From: an uncultured Sutterella sp.
GTDB lineage: Bacteria > Pseudomonadota > Gammaproteobacteria > Burkholderiales > Burkholderiaceae_F
DNA length: 64,000 nucleotides
Reading direction: 5' to 3'
NCBI GenBank assembly: GCA_937906995.1
Contig: CALESB010000022.1
Coordinates: forward strand, 1 to 64,000
Positions 18,378 through 26,937 of this stretch are shown piece after piece. A model generated the notes under the pieces. The model was given only the letters and a program-made list of their open reading frames with translations, made no database searches and was not told the origin of the DNA. A program made the position numbers and the translations under genes. How positions within the stretch are numbered: position 1 is the first letter of the stretch; every line of letters begins with the position of its first letter.

Positions 18378-18552
18378 GGTGCTACATTCCTATTTATTTT
18401 TAAATTTGGGCGGAACGAGCGTCCACCGCGCGATATAAGGAATGCGGCTGACGCTTTAGCGGAATTTTTATACGCCCCGCAAGTTGTCCTTAACTCGGCG
18501 TGAGTGAGAATACTACTCCAGTTACTTAAAAAATCAAGGAGATGGAGTAGTA
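18378..18552 (-). promoter_or_regulatory. Structured leader/promoter region of metK
   Basis: The 220-base gap between focA and metK has several potential RNA structures on the minus strand. A perfect 10-base inverted repeat TACTACTCCA / TGGAGTAGTA lies at 18543-18552 and 18511-18520. Nearer the gene, GGTGGA (18427-18422) can pair with TCCGCC (18414-18409) around a 7-base loop, while the overlapping GCGGT (18429-18425) can instead pair with GCCGC (18448-18444), so the two are mutually exclusive. I do not recognise a known SAM riboswitch class here. Role as a regulatory leader is inference. Confidence 0.45.
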
Positions 18553-18597
18553 CTTTCGTATAAATCGTAGAACAAAGGAACAAAAGACTTTATGAGT

Positions 18598-19443
18598 TCA
18601 ATAACGATTTTTACCGTAAATCATGGCATAAATACCAGCAACCATGAGGGCTCCTCCCACAATGTTACCGAGTGTAACGGGTAGGAGATTGTCTAAGAAA
18701 AAGCTGTTCCAATTGGCCGTAAGTGCAACAGCTTGATGTGCCTCAACCAATGCAGTGTAGTTGGCTGCCGTGCCAGTCCAGATGCCTAGAGGAATAAAAA
18801 ACATATTGGCGATACAGTGCTCAAACCCCATAGCAACGAATGCCATAGTGGGGATCCAGAGTGCAATAATTTTTCCACTGGTTGTATTTGCGGAATACGC
18901 AGAATAAACAGCTAAACAAACTAACCAATTACACCCCACAGCACGAATAAAAGCCTCCCAAAAGGTGAGATTGGTTTTACTATTGGCGAGTTTCACAATG
19001 CCTTCAGCCCAAGGCATGGTGCCTCCATTTGTTGTTTCAAAGATAAGACCACTACTGTAAATTAAGACATAAGCAACGAAAATTGCACCAACGAAATTGC
19101 CAATCCAAGAGTAAAAACCGGAGCAAAGACTTTGACTGAACGTGATTTTTTGATCATGTCTGGCTAAGGTTAGTGTCATGCAATTACCTGTAAAAAGGTC
19201 TGCTCCACAAATTACAACCAACATTAGCCCCACAGGGAAAACGGAGGCAAAAATAAGTTTGCCCATGCCGCCCCAGATCTCCCATGGAAGAGCAAGTCCT
19301 GCCCTAACTGCCAAAAAGGCACCTAATGCGATATAAGCACCAGCAAGAAAAGTCAGTCCCGCTGTTGCTAAAGGACTTTGCTTGGTTCTCGAAACACCAG
19401 ATTGTGAAGCTGTGAGCAAGAGCTCTTTGCCAGACTTAATCAT
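18598..19443 (-). CDS. Formate/nitrite transporter family channel (FocA/NirC)
   Basis: Inner-membrane pentameric anion channel family for formate, nitrite or hydrosulfide. 281 aa from the ATG at 19443, with six hydrophobic segments. Family marks include GADLFTGNCM in the middle and GFEHCIANMF near the C terminus, both lining the FNT pore. The ATG at 19443 is supported by GAGGAG about 11 bases upstream, while the frame extends to 19542 with no such site. Divergent from the lpxL-like gene at 19546. The sequence alone does not separate FocA from NirC; a NarX/NarL-like pair elsewhere in the window makes nitrite plausible but not shown. Confidence 0.87.
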   Translation of the reverse strand: MIKSGKELLLTASQSGVSRTKQSPLATAGLTFLAGAYIALGAFLAVRAGLALPWEIWGGMGKLIFASVFPVGLMLVVICGADLFTGNCMTLTLARHDQKITFSQSLCSGFYSWIGNFVGAIFVAYVLIYSSGLIFETTNGGTMPWAEGIVKLANSKTNLTFWEAFIRAVGCNWLVCLAVYSAYSANTTSGKIIALWIPTMAFVAMGFEHCIANMFFIPLGIWTGTAANYTALVEAHQAVALTANWNSFFLDNLLPVTLGNIVGGALMVAGIYAMIYGKNRY

Positions 19444-19545
19444 TAACAGAAAACTCCTCAAAACACTGGATATTAGCAACAATATTAACGAAAAATAGCC
19501 TGACGTTAGAAGCCCTTTGTATGAAATTTTGGCAAAATTCACTCC

Positions 19546-20406
19546 ATGGAATTATTAATAAAACTTATTGCAAAACTCCCCCTTGGAGTTTTGAGAAAGA
19601 TTGGACGCATTATTGGTGTCCTAATTTATCGGTGTTCGTCTTCTTATCGTCGTCAAATTGAAAGAAATTTGACGCGTGCGGGTATTTTTACGCCTGAATT
19701 GGCATTAGAGGTTGCCCGGGAACAAGGTGCTCAAGCAGTAGAGGCTCCTTGGGTTTGGGGACGAGATCGACATGATGTTCTCGCACTTACTCGCTGTGAT
19801 GAAAAATCACGCCAGCTCGTTCAAGAGGTAATGGATAGTCAGAGCCCGATCGTTTTTTTAACTCCCCATATTGGTTGTTATGAAGTTGCGCCTATTTACG
19901 TAGCGCATCATTGGCTAGAGTCGCTAAACAAAAATATGGCCATTTTGTATCGAGTTCCTAGAAAGAGCTATCTGAGAGCTATTGTTGGCCAAGGTCGCGC
20001 TGTGCCAAACATACTGCCATCTTCTGCTGATTTGAAAGGTGTTAGACAAATTTTTAGGACAATGAAGGCTGGTGGTATGGCTGGTATTTTGCCCGATCAA
20101 GTTCCTTCTGGAGGTGAAGGTGTTTGGGCAAATCTTTTTGGACAAAAGGCCTACACTATGACTTTTCCGGTGAAGCTAGCTCGTCAATTCCAAGCAAAAG
20201 TCTTAATGTGCCGAGTTGAACGAGAAAACGATGGATGGTGTATTCATATGCGTTTGTGGGACTATGAATTAACCGGTATTGAACAAAAGGACTGTGAGGC
20301 TATGAATCGACTCATCGAAGAAACGATTTTAGAGTGCCCTCAACAATATCTATGGTCTTATAAGCGTTATAAGTGTCCTCGTGGCGTAACTCGTCCTTCA
20401 GAATAA
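19546..20406 (+). CDS. Lipid A biosynthesis lauroyl/myristoyl acyltransferase (LpxL/HtrB-like), first copy
   Basis: Inner-membrane late acyltransferase of lipid A synthesis, 286 aa. The catalytic HX4E variant is present as HIGCYE (about residue 109), followed by the RVPRKSYL and GILPDQVPSGGEGVW segments (the DQ of the conserved family block). N-terminal hydrophobic anchor. It starts the rightward cluster lpxL-lpxL-dapF. A tandem pair of these genes with dapF is a common arrangement in betaproteobacteria. Chain specificity is not readable from sequence. Confidence 0.9.
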   Translation: MELLIKLIAKLPLGVLRKIGRIIGVLIYRCSSSYRRQIERNLTRAGIFTPELALEVAREQGAQAVEAPWVWGRDRHDVLALTRCDEKSRQLVQEVMDSQSPIVFLTPHIGCYEVAPIYVAHHWLESLNKNMAILYRVPRKSYLRAIVGQGRAVPNILPSSADLKGVRQIFRTMKAGGMAGILPDQVPSGGEGVWANLFGQKAYTMTFPVKLARQFQAKVLMCRVERENDGWCIHMRLWDYELTGIEQKDCEAMNRLIEETILECPQQYLWSYKRYKCPRGVTRPSE

Positions 20407-20408
20407 AA

Positions 20409-21302
20409 ATGAAAAATTTGCTTATCTTTTTTTCTAAAATTTGGCTTGCCATGGTGAACTCCATGGCACATTGGCAACCTCGCAGTCGAGCAAGGGTAGC
20501 ACGTTTGTTGGCAACTCTTTTTTGGTATATTGTTCCTAAACGTCGAAAGGTTACGTTGACGAATCTCCGTTTGTGCTTTCCTAATTGGTCGGAGCAAAAG
20601 CGAATTGAAGTTGCTAAGCAATGTTTTTATTGTTTATCCAGAGCCGCTTTAGATCACTCTGTTCTTTGGAATGGTTCTAAAGAGGATATTGAGCGCTTTG
20701 TTCGTTTTGATCCTAAAGAGTTAGAGCGTATCGTTAGTACAAACAATCGTCCTCTGATCTTAATAGCTCCACATTTCGCAGGTCTTGATGCAGCAGGGAT
20801 TGCTCTAAATCTTTATGTGAGAGGCGTTTCTTTATATCAAAAACAATCAAATCCAGTATGGGATAAGGCTGCTTTAGCGGGGCGTCTACGTTTTAGTAAT
20901 CCCGTTTTAATTGCTAAGAGTCGTCAGAGTGACTTAAGGCCAGTTATTCGTGCCATGCGAGAGGGTTTACCTTTTTATTATTTGCCAGATATGGATCACG
21001 GCCGGCGTAATTCAATTTTTGTACCATTTTTTGGTATACCTGCTGCAACATTGCCTATGCACTCGCGTTTAGCCAAGATGACCAAGGCAAAAGTTTTAAT
21101 GTGTATTCCAGAGATGGTAGAGGATGGATACAACGTCCACATTACTGAGTTTTTTGAAGATTTCCCTACAGAGGATCATGTTGCAGACACTCTCAAGGTA
21201 ACACAAGAATTAGAGCGATGGATTTTGAAGTACCCAAGTCAATATATGTGGACTCATCGACGATTCAAAACGCGCCCCGAAGGAGAAAAATCTGTTTATT
21301 AG
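20409..21302 (+). CDS. Lipid A biosynthesis acyltransferase (LpxL/HtrB-like), second copy
   Basis: Second late acyltransferase, 297 aa from the ATG at 20409, two bases after the stop of the first copy; the frame also opens upstream from a GTG at 20373 inside that gene. The catalytic motif is HX4D (HFAGLD) followed by the YLPDMDHGRRNSIFVPFFG block. N-terminal hydrophobic anchor at about 1-20. The ribosome binding site is weak, so translation is probably coupled to the first copy. The two proteins are clearly divergent and may act as LpxL and LpxM counterparts adding the two secondary acyl chains. Confidence 0.9.
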   Translation: MKNLLIFFSKIWLAMVNSMAHWQPRSRARVARLLATLFWYIVPKRRKVTLTNLRLCFPNWSEQKRIEVAKQCFYCLSRAALDHSVLWNGSKEDIERFVRFDPKELERIVSTNNRPLILIAPHFAGLDAAGIALNLYVRGVSLYQKQSNPVWDKAALAGRLRFSNPVLIAKSRQSDLRPVIRAMREGLPFYYLPDMDHGRRNSIFVPFFGIPAATLPMHSRLAKMTKAKVLMCIPEMVEDGYNVHITEFFEDFPTEDHVADTLKVTQELERWILKYPSQYMWTHRRFKTRPEGEKSVY

Positions 21303-21309
21303 GAACAAC

Positions 21310-22152
21310 ATGCGCCTGAAATTTACCAAAATGCAAGGAGCGGGCAATGATTTTGTGATGATTGATGGTGTGTCACAGCATATCATGCCGACGCCAGAGC
21401 TTATCCGTTACTTAGCTGATCGGCATTATGGTATTGGAGCTGACCAGGTGCTTCTTGTAGAGAGGACGGTTTTACCTGGAGTAGATTTTCGCTACCGAAT
21501 TTTTAATTCTGATGGGCATGAGGTTGAGCAGTGTGGCAATGGGGCTCGTTGTTTTGCTCAATTTGTTTTTAATCTGGGTTTGACAACAAAAAAGCGAATT
21601 CGAGTAGAAACGAAAAAAAATATTATCGAGCCAGAAATACTCGATAATGGGCAGGTTAGAGTGATGATGGGATGCCCTTCAACGCAGGCTGAAGATTTGC
21701 CCTTTATTCCAACTTCCCTTCATCCTACATATCAGCACCCATTGTCACTTTGGCAATACGAAGGAGTAACATTTGCTCCCATTTCTATGGGTAATCCCAG
21801 TGCTGTTGTTTTTGTGGATGATGTCGATGCTTATGACGTAATTGGCGTTGGGAAAAAATTGTGTTTTGCTCCCTGTTTCCCCAATCAAACGAATGTTGTT
21901 TTTTTGGAAATGAAGGATCTTCATCACGCTAAGGTACGGGTTTTTGAGAGAGGATCTGGAGAGACCTTGGCTTGCGGGAGTGGAACTTGTAGTGGTGTTG
22001 TTGCTGCTGTGTTAGCCAAGAAAGCCTCTGAGTTTGTTGATGTACAGGCTCAGGGTGGACTGTTACGTATTCAATGGGATGGACAAATGTCTTCCCCCGT
22101 TTATTTGGTCGGAGATGCGGTAAAGGTCTTTGACGGTGAAATAATGATTTAA
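21310..22152 (+). CDS. dapF: Diaminopimelate epimerase
   Basis: Interconverts L,L- and meso-diaminopimelate for lysine and peptidoglycan synthesis. The two catalytic cysteines are C75 in EQCGNGARCFA and C222 in GETLACGSGTCS. The N terminus KMQGAGNDFVMIDG is typical. 280 aa, normal length. It follows the second acyltransferase by 7 bases with GGAACA as ribosome binding site. Confidence 0.97.
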   Translation: MRLKFTKMQGAGNDFVMIDGVSQHIMPTPELIRYLADRHYGIGADQVLLVERTVLPGVDFRYRIFNSDGHEVEQCGNGARCFAQFVFNLGLTTKKRIRVETKKNIIEPEILDNGQVRVMMGCPSTQAEDLPFIPTSLHPTYQHPLSLWQYEGVTFAPISMGNPSAVVFVDDVDAYDVIGVGKKLCFAPCFPNQTNVVFLEMKDLHHAKVRVFERGSGETLACGSGTCSGVVAAVLAKKASEFVDVQAQGGLLRIQWDGQMSSPVYLVGDAVKVFDGEIMI

Positions 22153-22167
22153 AAAGGATTGAGAAAA

Positions 22168-23373
22168 ATGACGGATTTAATCCTTAAAAAAGGTAAGGAA
22201 CGTTCTTTGTTGCGTCGTCACCCTTGGGTATACGACACGGCAGTTCAAAAAGTTGTGGGCAAGGCAAAAAGCGGAGATCTTGTTCGCGTTCTTTCTTGTG
22301 ATGGGCGTTTTTTGGCTTGGGCAGCGTATTCTCCAGCCTCAACGCTACGGGCTCGTTGTTGGTCCTTTAATGAGGAGGACGTGATTTGCACACAATGGTT
22401 AAAGAGCAAGATTTTAAAAGCATTATCAGCTCGTGAGATGTTGGCCGAGCGCACGAGTGCGATCCGCGTAATTTTTGGAGAAGCAGATCAGTTGCCAGGT
22501 CTTGTTGTAGATCGTTATGGAGACTGGTTTGTTACGCAGTTTCAAGCAGCAGGGGTTGAAGCCTATCGTGAAGAGATTGCCGATATTTTGATGGCGCAAC
22601 CTGGTATTAAAGGTGTTTTTGATCGCTCTGATGCAGCAACTCGTCATCGTGAAGGCCTAGAGGAGCGAGTAGGTGTTTTGCGTGGTGAGGAACCACCCGA
22701 AGAAATTGAAGTTATTGAAGATGGTGTTCGCTATGGGGTTGATGTTCGTAAGGGACATAAGACAGGTTTTTATGTTGACCAACGAGAAAATCGCTTACTA
22801 GCGCAGAAATTAGCCTCAGATTTCAAAAAACGCCATGGCCGTGGAATGAGAGCATTGAATTGTTTCTGTTATACGGGAGGCTTTTCACTGGCCTTGTTGG
22901 CAGGAGGAGCGGAAGAAGTGGTGTCAGTAGACTCCTCTGCAGAAGCATTGGCGATGGCTCAACGCAATGCAAAACGCAACGGATTTTCAGAAGATCGCGC
23001 AAAGTGGATTCAGGCCGATGTGTTTGAGTATTTGCGTCAAGCTAAAGAGCAAGGAATTGAGTTTGATTTGGTAATTTTAGATCCTCCTAAATTTGCTTCT
23101 AGTCACCGACATATTGAACGAGCAGCTCGTGCGTACAAAGATATCAATTTGAAGGGGTTGCGTTTAGTGACCGAGGGAGGCGACTTATTAACGTTCTCTT
23201 GTTCTGGGGCAATGGACGTAGATTTATTCCAAAAGGTTATTGCCGGAGCAGTTATTGACTCTAAGCGTGAAGCTTGGATGGTGGCTCGCTTGGGAGCCGG
23301 AGCCGATCATCCTTTGATGATGACCTGCCCAGAGGGCGAGTATTTGAAGGGATTGCACTTAGCAATTCGTTAA
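22168..23373 (+). CDS. rlmI: 23S rRNA (cytosine1962-C5)-methyltransferase RlmI
   Basis: SAM-dependent RNA methyltransferase with an N-terminal PUA domain (LILKKGKERSLLRRHPWVYD) and a C-terminal Rossmann domain showing VRKGHKTGFYVDQRENR, NCFCYTGGFSLALLAGGA and DPPKFA. 401 aa, like E. coli RlmI (396 aa). The ATG at 22168 has AGGATTGAG upstream; a TTG at 22159 also opens the frame. Next gene of the rightward dapF run. Confidence 0.92.
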   Translation: MTDLILKKGKERSLLRRHPWVYDTAVQKVVGKAKSGDLVRVLSCDGRFLAWAAYSPASTLRARCWSFNEEDVICTQWLKSKILKALSAREMLAERTSAIRVIFGEADQLPGLVVDRYGDWFVTQFQAAGVEAYREEIADILMAQPGIKGVFDRSDAATRHREGLEERVGVLRGEEPPEEIEVIEDGVRYGVDVRKGHKTGFYVDQRENRLLAQKLASDFKKRHGRGMRALNCFCYTGGFSLALLAGGAEEVVSVDSSAEALAMAQRNAKRNGFSEDRAKWIQADVFEYLRQAKEQGIEFDLVILDPPKFASSHRHIERAARAYKDINLKGLRLVTEGGDLLTFSCSGAMDVDLFQKVIAGAVIDSKREAWMVARLGAGADHPLMMTCPEGEYLKGLHLAIR

Positions 23374-23402
23374 TAAATAGTGAAATTCTCGAAGGATAGA
23401 TG

Positions 23403-24407
23403 ATGGATGTAATGGATATGGTCCCTCAAATTCCTGTGACAATTTTGACGGGATTCTTAGGGGCGGGTAAAACGACCCTATTAAATCGTATTCTCAAAGA
23501 AGACCACGGCCATCAAATAGCAGTGATTGAAAATGAGTTTGGTGAGGAAGATGTCGATAGTTCCTTGTTAGTGCAAACTGATAAAGAGCAGATCGTTCAG
23601 ATGAGCAATGGTTGCATTTGTTGCACAATTCGTGGTGATCTGTCACGAGTATTAACAGACTTACGCCATCGTCGTGAAAAGGGGGAAGTGAGTTTCAATA
23701 GAGTCATTATTGAAACAACAGGCGTAGCTAACCCTGGTCCAGTGGCTCAAACTTTCTTTATGGATGATGCAGTTGCGGCATTTTTCCGTTTAGATGGTGT
23801 CATTACACTAGTTGATGCTAAGCACGGACAATTGGCTCTGGATAATGAAAAAGAAGCTCAGGCTCAAGTAGGATTCGCAGATCGAATTTTTTTAACAAAG
23901 ACCGATTTGGTTAACGAAGAACAAGTGGCCGAAATTAGTGCTCGTTTACGTCGAATGAATCCAAGAGCACCAATTGAAAAGGTGAATATGGGCGAAGTAG
24001 ATATCAGTAAGGTCCTGGATATTGAAGGGTTTAATCTTAATGATGTGCTCGATATTGATCCTCAGTTTTTAAGTGATATTAGCCACCACCATCATCATGG
24101 TGATGAAATCGGCTCTTTTGTGTTTACAAGTTATACCCCATTTGATCCTTATCGATTAGAGCGTTTTTGGGGAACAATTACGCAAGTGTATGGTCCTGAC
24201 TTATTACGATATAAGGGCGTTATTTATATTGACGGTCTAGATCGCAAAATGATCACGCAAGGAGTACACATGTTGGTCGCTGCTGATTTAGGTCCTCAAT
24301 GGGCACCCGATGAACGTCCTATGAGTAAGATCGTCTTTATTGGCCGTAACTTGCCAGAAAGCGCAATTATTACAGGACTTGAGACGTGTTTGATAGATGC
24401 CCCCTAG
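23403..24407 (+). CDS. COG0523 (CobW/YjiA) GTPase, putative metal chaperone
   Basis: P-loop GTPase of the G3E family that supplies metals, often zinc, to client proteins. Walker A GFLGAGKTTLLNR is near the N terminus, the metal-binding CXCC is in NGCICCTIRGDL, and the GTP-specificity TKTD motif follows. A run of five His in DISHHHHHGDE lies before the C-terminal CobW domain. 334 aa. ATGs at 23400 and 23403 are both possible; AAGGA lies just upstream. It lies directly before the gene for a DksA that has lost its zinc ligands, an arrangement that suggests metal-related control. Confidence 0.9.
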   Translation: MDVMDMVPQIPVTILTGFLGAGKTTLLNRILKEDHGHQIAVIENEFGEEDVDSSLLVQTDKEQIVQMSNGCICCTIRGDLSRVLTDLRHRREKGEVSFNRVIIETTGVANPGPVAQTFFMDDAVAAFFRLDGVITLVDAKHGQLALDNEKEAQAQVGFADRIFLTKTDLVNEEQVAEISARLRRMNPRAPIEKVNMGEVDISKVLDIEGFNLNDVLDIDPQFLSDISHHHHHGDEIGSFVFTSYTPFDPYRLERFWGTITQVYGPDLLRYKGVIYIDGLDRKMITQGVHMLVAADLGPQWAPDERPMSKIVFIGRNLPESAIITGLETCLIDAP

Positions 24408-24458
24408 TTATTTGATTTTTTGGGAAAACCCTCACTTTTAGGTAAGTTTTCTCACTTG

Positions 24459-24593
24459 ATGTAAAAAAAATACATTTATGGATGCGAGAAAGGGATTTTT
24501 CCTGTATAAATAGGGCCTTAAAATTTTGCACACGTCAGATGTGCATGTGCGTCCTTATTTAGGGATATATTTTTTAACGGTTTTTGACCGTTA
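24459..24593 (+). promoter_or_regulatory. dksA upstream region with an operator-like dyad and leader hairpins
   Basis: The 201-base gap 24408-24608 contains ATGTA-N7-TACAT (24459-24475, centre all A), a TATAAA hexamer (24505-24510) followed by a GC-rich AGGGCC stretch, and two small hairpins: GCACA/TGTGC (24528-24532 with 24540-24544) and TAACGGT/ACCGTTA (24575-24581 with 24587-24593). The last hairpin ends 15 bases before the dksA ATG. A promoter and regulated leader are likely; no specific regulator can be named. Confidence 0.4.
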
Positions 24594-24608
24594 GTTGGAA
24601 CTAGATTT

Positions 24609-25031
24609 ATGGCTACTAAAAAGAAGTTGTTGACTGAGCAAGAATTGCTCGCAATGCCGGAAAAAGACTATATGAATGATCGTCAGTTGGCTTTTTTCCG
24701 CAACCGACTCCAAGAAATGGAAATGGAATTGCGCAGCAACGCAGGCCAAACGACTGAGCATTTGCGTGAAACGACGGTTGCTCCGGATCCGGCTGACCGC
24801 GCAACAATCGAAGAAGAACACGCTTTGGAATTGCGTACGCGTGACCGTGAACGCAAGTTGTTAAAGAAGGTTCAATCTGCCATTCAACGCATTGATAGCG
24901 GCGACTACGGTTGGTGTGAAGAAACTGGTGATCCGATTGGGGTGGCCCGTTTGTTAGCTCGCCCGACTGCTACGCTATCATTGGAAGCCCAAATGCGTCG
25001 TGAGATTCGCCAAAAAATGTATGGTGATTAA
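24609..25031 (+). CDS. dksA: RNA polymerase-binding transcription factor DksA (cysteine-poor form)
   Basis: DksA/TraR-family coregulator that enters the RNA polymerase secondary channel and works with ppGpp in the stringent response. 140 aa; N-terminal helix, a long coiled coil (about 30-105) with the tip Asp-Pro-Ala-Asp (DPADRAT), then the C-terminal zinc-finger region. Of the four Cys of the E. coli finger only one remains: the pattern is C-X2-T-X17-S-X2-A (CEETGD ... LSLEAQ), so this DksA is predicted not to bind zinc. Such forms are common in betaproteobacteria. Confidence 0.96.
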   Translation: MATKKKLLTEQELLAMPEKDYMNDRQLAFFRNRLQEMEMELRSNAGQTTEHLRETTVAPDPADRATIEEEHALELRTRDRERKLLKKVQSAIQRIDSGDYGWCEETGDPIGVARLLARPTATLSLEAQMRREIRQKMYGD

Positions 25032-25058
25032 GCTATTACATTGATTGGACGTGAAGAA

Positions 25059-25093
25059 GGGATATCCCCATATTTGGGAGATATCCCTTTTTT
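25059..25093 (+). terminator. Terminator after dksA
   Basis: GGGATATC ... GATATCCC with an inner CCC/GGG pairing, followed by a run of T. It lies 28 bases beyond the dksA stop and separates it from the convergent sppA. Confidence 0.88.
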
Positions 25094-25105
25094 ATTCACT
25101 ATTCT

Positions 25106-26920
25106 CTAATCTATTTGGATAAAGCTATGGGCGTACACAGCTTTGTTTTGTTTGAAAGCTTGTTCCCAAAAAGTTTTTTCCTGTTCAATCCCATCGGGAA
25201 GGTAGATTTTACTAAGCCAGGATAATGGGGACGACCAATGTTTCATAGAAGAGCGTAGAGCAGAGCTTAAAGAAAGGCTATCTTCTTCGTAAAACACAAC
25301 TGGGGCATTATGAGGTAATTTCGCAAGGTCTTTTGCTAACGAAACAGCATCCTCAAAATATCCAAGCTTATCAATGAGCTTATATTGATACGCTTGATTG
25401 CCAGTCCAAACACGTCCTTGTGCAATAGCGTGTACTTGCTTTTTAGATAAATGACGAGACTGAGCGACAAGCTTCGTAAAGTCATCATAGGTGCGAGCAA
25501 CATTTTGCGTAAGGATGTCCTCTAGGCGAGGATCAAGAGATTTAATGGTTTTATCTGCTCCAGCTAACCATGTAGTGGATACACTGCCTTGCCCAATATG
25601 AGCTAAAGATAAAGTATTTTCAAAGGTTGGTAACAGACCAAAGACACCAATCGAACCGGTAATAGTCATGGGGGAGGCAACAATTTTTGATCCACCTGCG
25701 CTAATCCAGTAACCACCAGAAGCAGCAACATCTGCCATGCTAACGACAATGGGTTTCCCGGCCTTTTTTAATAACTCCAGTTCATGGCGAATAATTTCAC
25801 TTGCTACTGCAGAACCACCAGGGGAGTTAATGCGCAAAACCACAGCCTTTACATTAGGATCATGTCGCACTATGGAAATTTGTTCAGCAAGTGTATCCGA
25901 GCCAATAATGCCAGGTTCAGACTCACCATCAAGAATTTGGCCTTCTGCAAGAATAACAGCAATACTCTCAGGTTGAGGAGCAGAATTAACTCCGTTCGCA
26001 TAGTCTAAGTAAGAAATCCAAGAGCTTTCTGCTTTTTGGCCTTTGCCTAATTTAATTTTGATGAATTCTTCCATTTCATCAGCTGTTTTTGTGCCGTCAA
26101 TTAAATTACCTTGAATAGCAGTTTGTGCCATATCTCCACGGTTTTGGCGAACACGTTCAGGCAAAGTATTAATGTAGTTTTCAAGGCTTCCAGGCATGAG
26201 ACCTCGAGAACTTTCGATGTCGTTAGCCAGTAATTTCCAGGCGCTATTAAGCCAGGTGCTTTCTGCTTGAATCCAAGCTTCAGATGGCGCGTTAGCAGTA
26301 AAGGCTTCAGGATAACTTTTGTAGTCACCAGCCTTAAAAACATGAACATTAACACCAAGTTTTTTTAGGAAATCTCCAAAATAGAGACGATTGGAACTTA
26401 GTCCTTTTACTGCGACTTCACCCATAGGATGCATGTAGATTTCATGGGCATGAGCAGCAATTGCGTATTGAGTTTGGGAGTAATGCGAACCCCATGCATA
26501 TACGGGTTTTCCGCTTTGTTTAAATTGCTCTACGGCATGTCCAATTTCTGAGATACTTGCAAGGCCAGCCTTATCCAGTTTATCAAGCTTCAACAGAACC
26601 CCTTGGATCATTGGATCATTTTGTGCGGACTTTAATGCACTTAAAATGTCATGCAGAGACGTATCGAGAGGTTCTTCCTCAGACAATAAACTCATAACCA
26701 GAGATGGTGTTTGGGTTTGCTCTAAAATTTCGCCTTTGAGATCTAGAACTAAAACTGTATTTGGAGTAATTGTCGAAGAATTCTTAAAAATAGCAATAAC
26801 GCCAATAAGTAGGCAAGCAAGCAGGCTGAGTTGTAGTAATCTCCAGCCAAGTTTGACCACCCACAAACAGCCTTTATCAATGGCTTGAAAGAATTTTTTT
26901 ATCCAGTGCAAAATAAACAA
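25106..26920 (-). CDS. sppA: Signal peptide peptidase SppA (67K type)
   Basis: Membrane-anchored serine protease that degrades cleaved signal peptides. The N-terminal transmembrane anchor is at about 26-47. Two tandem S49 domains are present: the catalytic Lys is K201 in AGDYKSYPEAF of the first, and the nucleophile is S401 in ADVAASGGYWISAGG of the second, 200 residues apart as in the E. coli enzyme. 604 aa, full length. Followed by the HAD gene's reading direction from upstream (18 bases gap), so the two may be cotranscribed. Confidence 0.95.
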   Translation of the reverse strand: MFILHWIKKFFQAIDKGCLWVVKLGWRLLQLSLLACLLIGVIAIFKNSSTITPNTVLVLDLKGEILEQTQTPSLVMSLLSEEEPLDTSLHDILSALKSAQNDPMIQGVLLKLDKLDKAGLASISEIGHAVEQFKQSGKPVYAWGSHYSQTQYAIAAHAHEIYMHPMGEVAVKGLSSNRLYFGDFLKKLGVNVHVFKAGDYKSYPEAFTANAPSEAWIQAESTWLNSAWKLLANDIESSRGLMPGSLENYINTLPERVRQNRGDMAQTAIQGNLIDGTKTADEMEEFIKIKLGKGQKAESSWISYLDYANGVNSAPQPESIAVILAEGQILDGESEPGIIGSDTLAEQISIVRHDPNVKAVVLRINSPGGSAVASEIIRHELELLKKAGKPIVVSMADVAASGGYWISAGGSKIVASPMTITGSIGVFGLLPTFENTLSLAHIGQGSVSTTWLAGADKTIKSLDPRLEDILTQNVARTYDDFTKLVAQSRHLSKKQVHAIAQGRVWTGNQAYQYKLIDKLGYFEDAVSLAKDLAKLPHNAPVVFYEEDSLSLSSALRSSMKHWSSPLSWLSKIYLPDGIEQEKTFWEQAFKQNKAVYAHSFIQID

Positions 26921-26937
26921 AATAACCTCTGATTGTC

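Noticed and set aside
18378..18597. A SAM-I, SAM-II or SAM/SAH riboswitch before metK
   Set aside because: The conserved core sequences of those classes could not be located by eye, so the region is reported only as a structured leader of unknown type.
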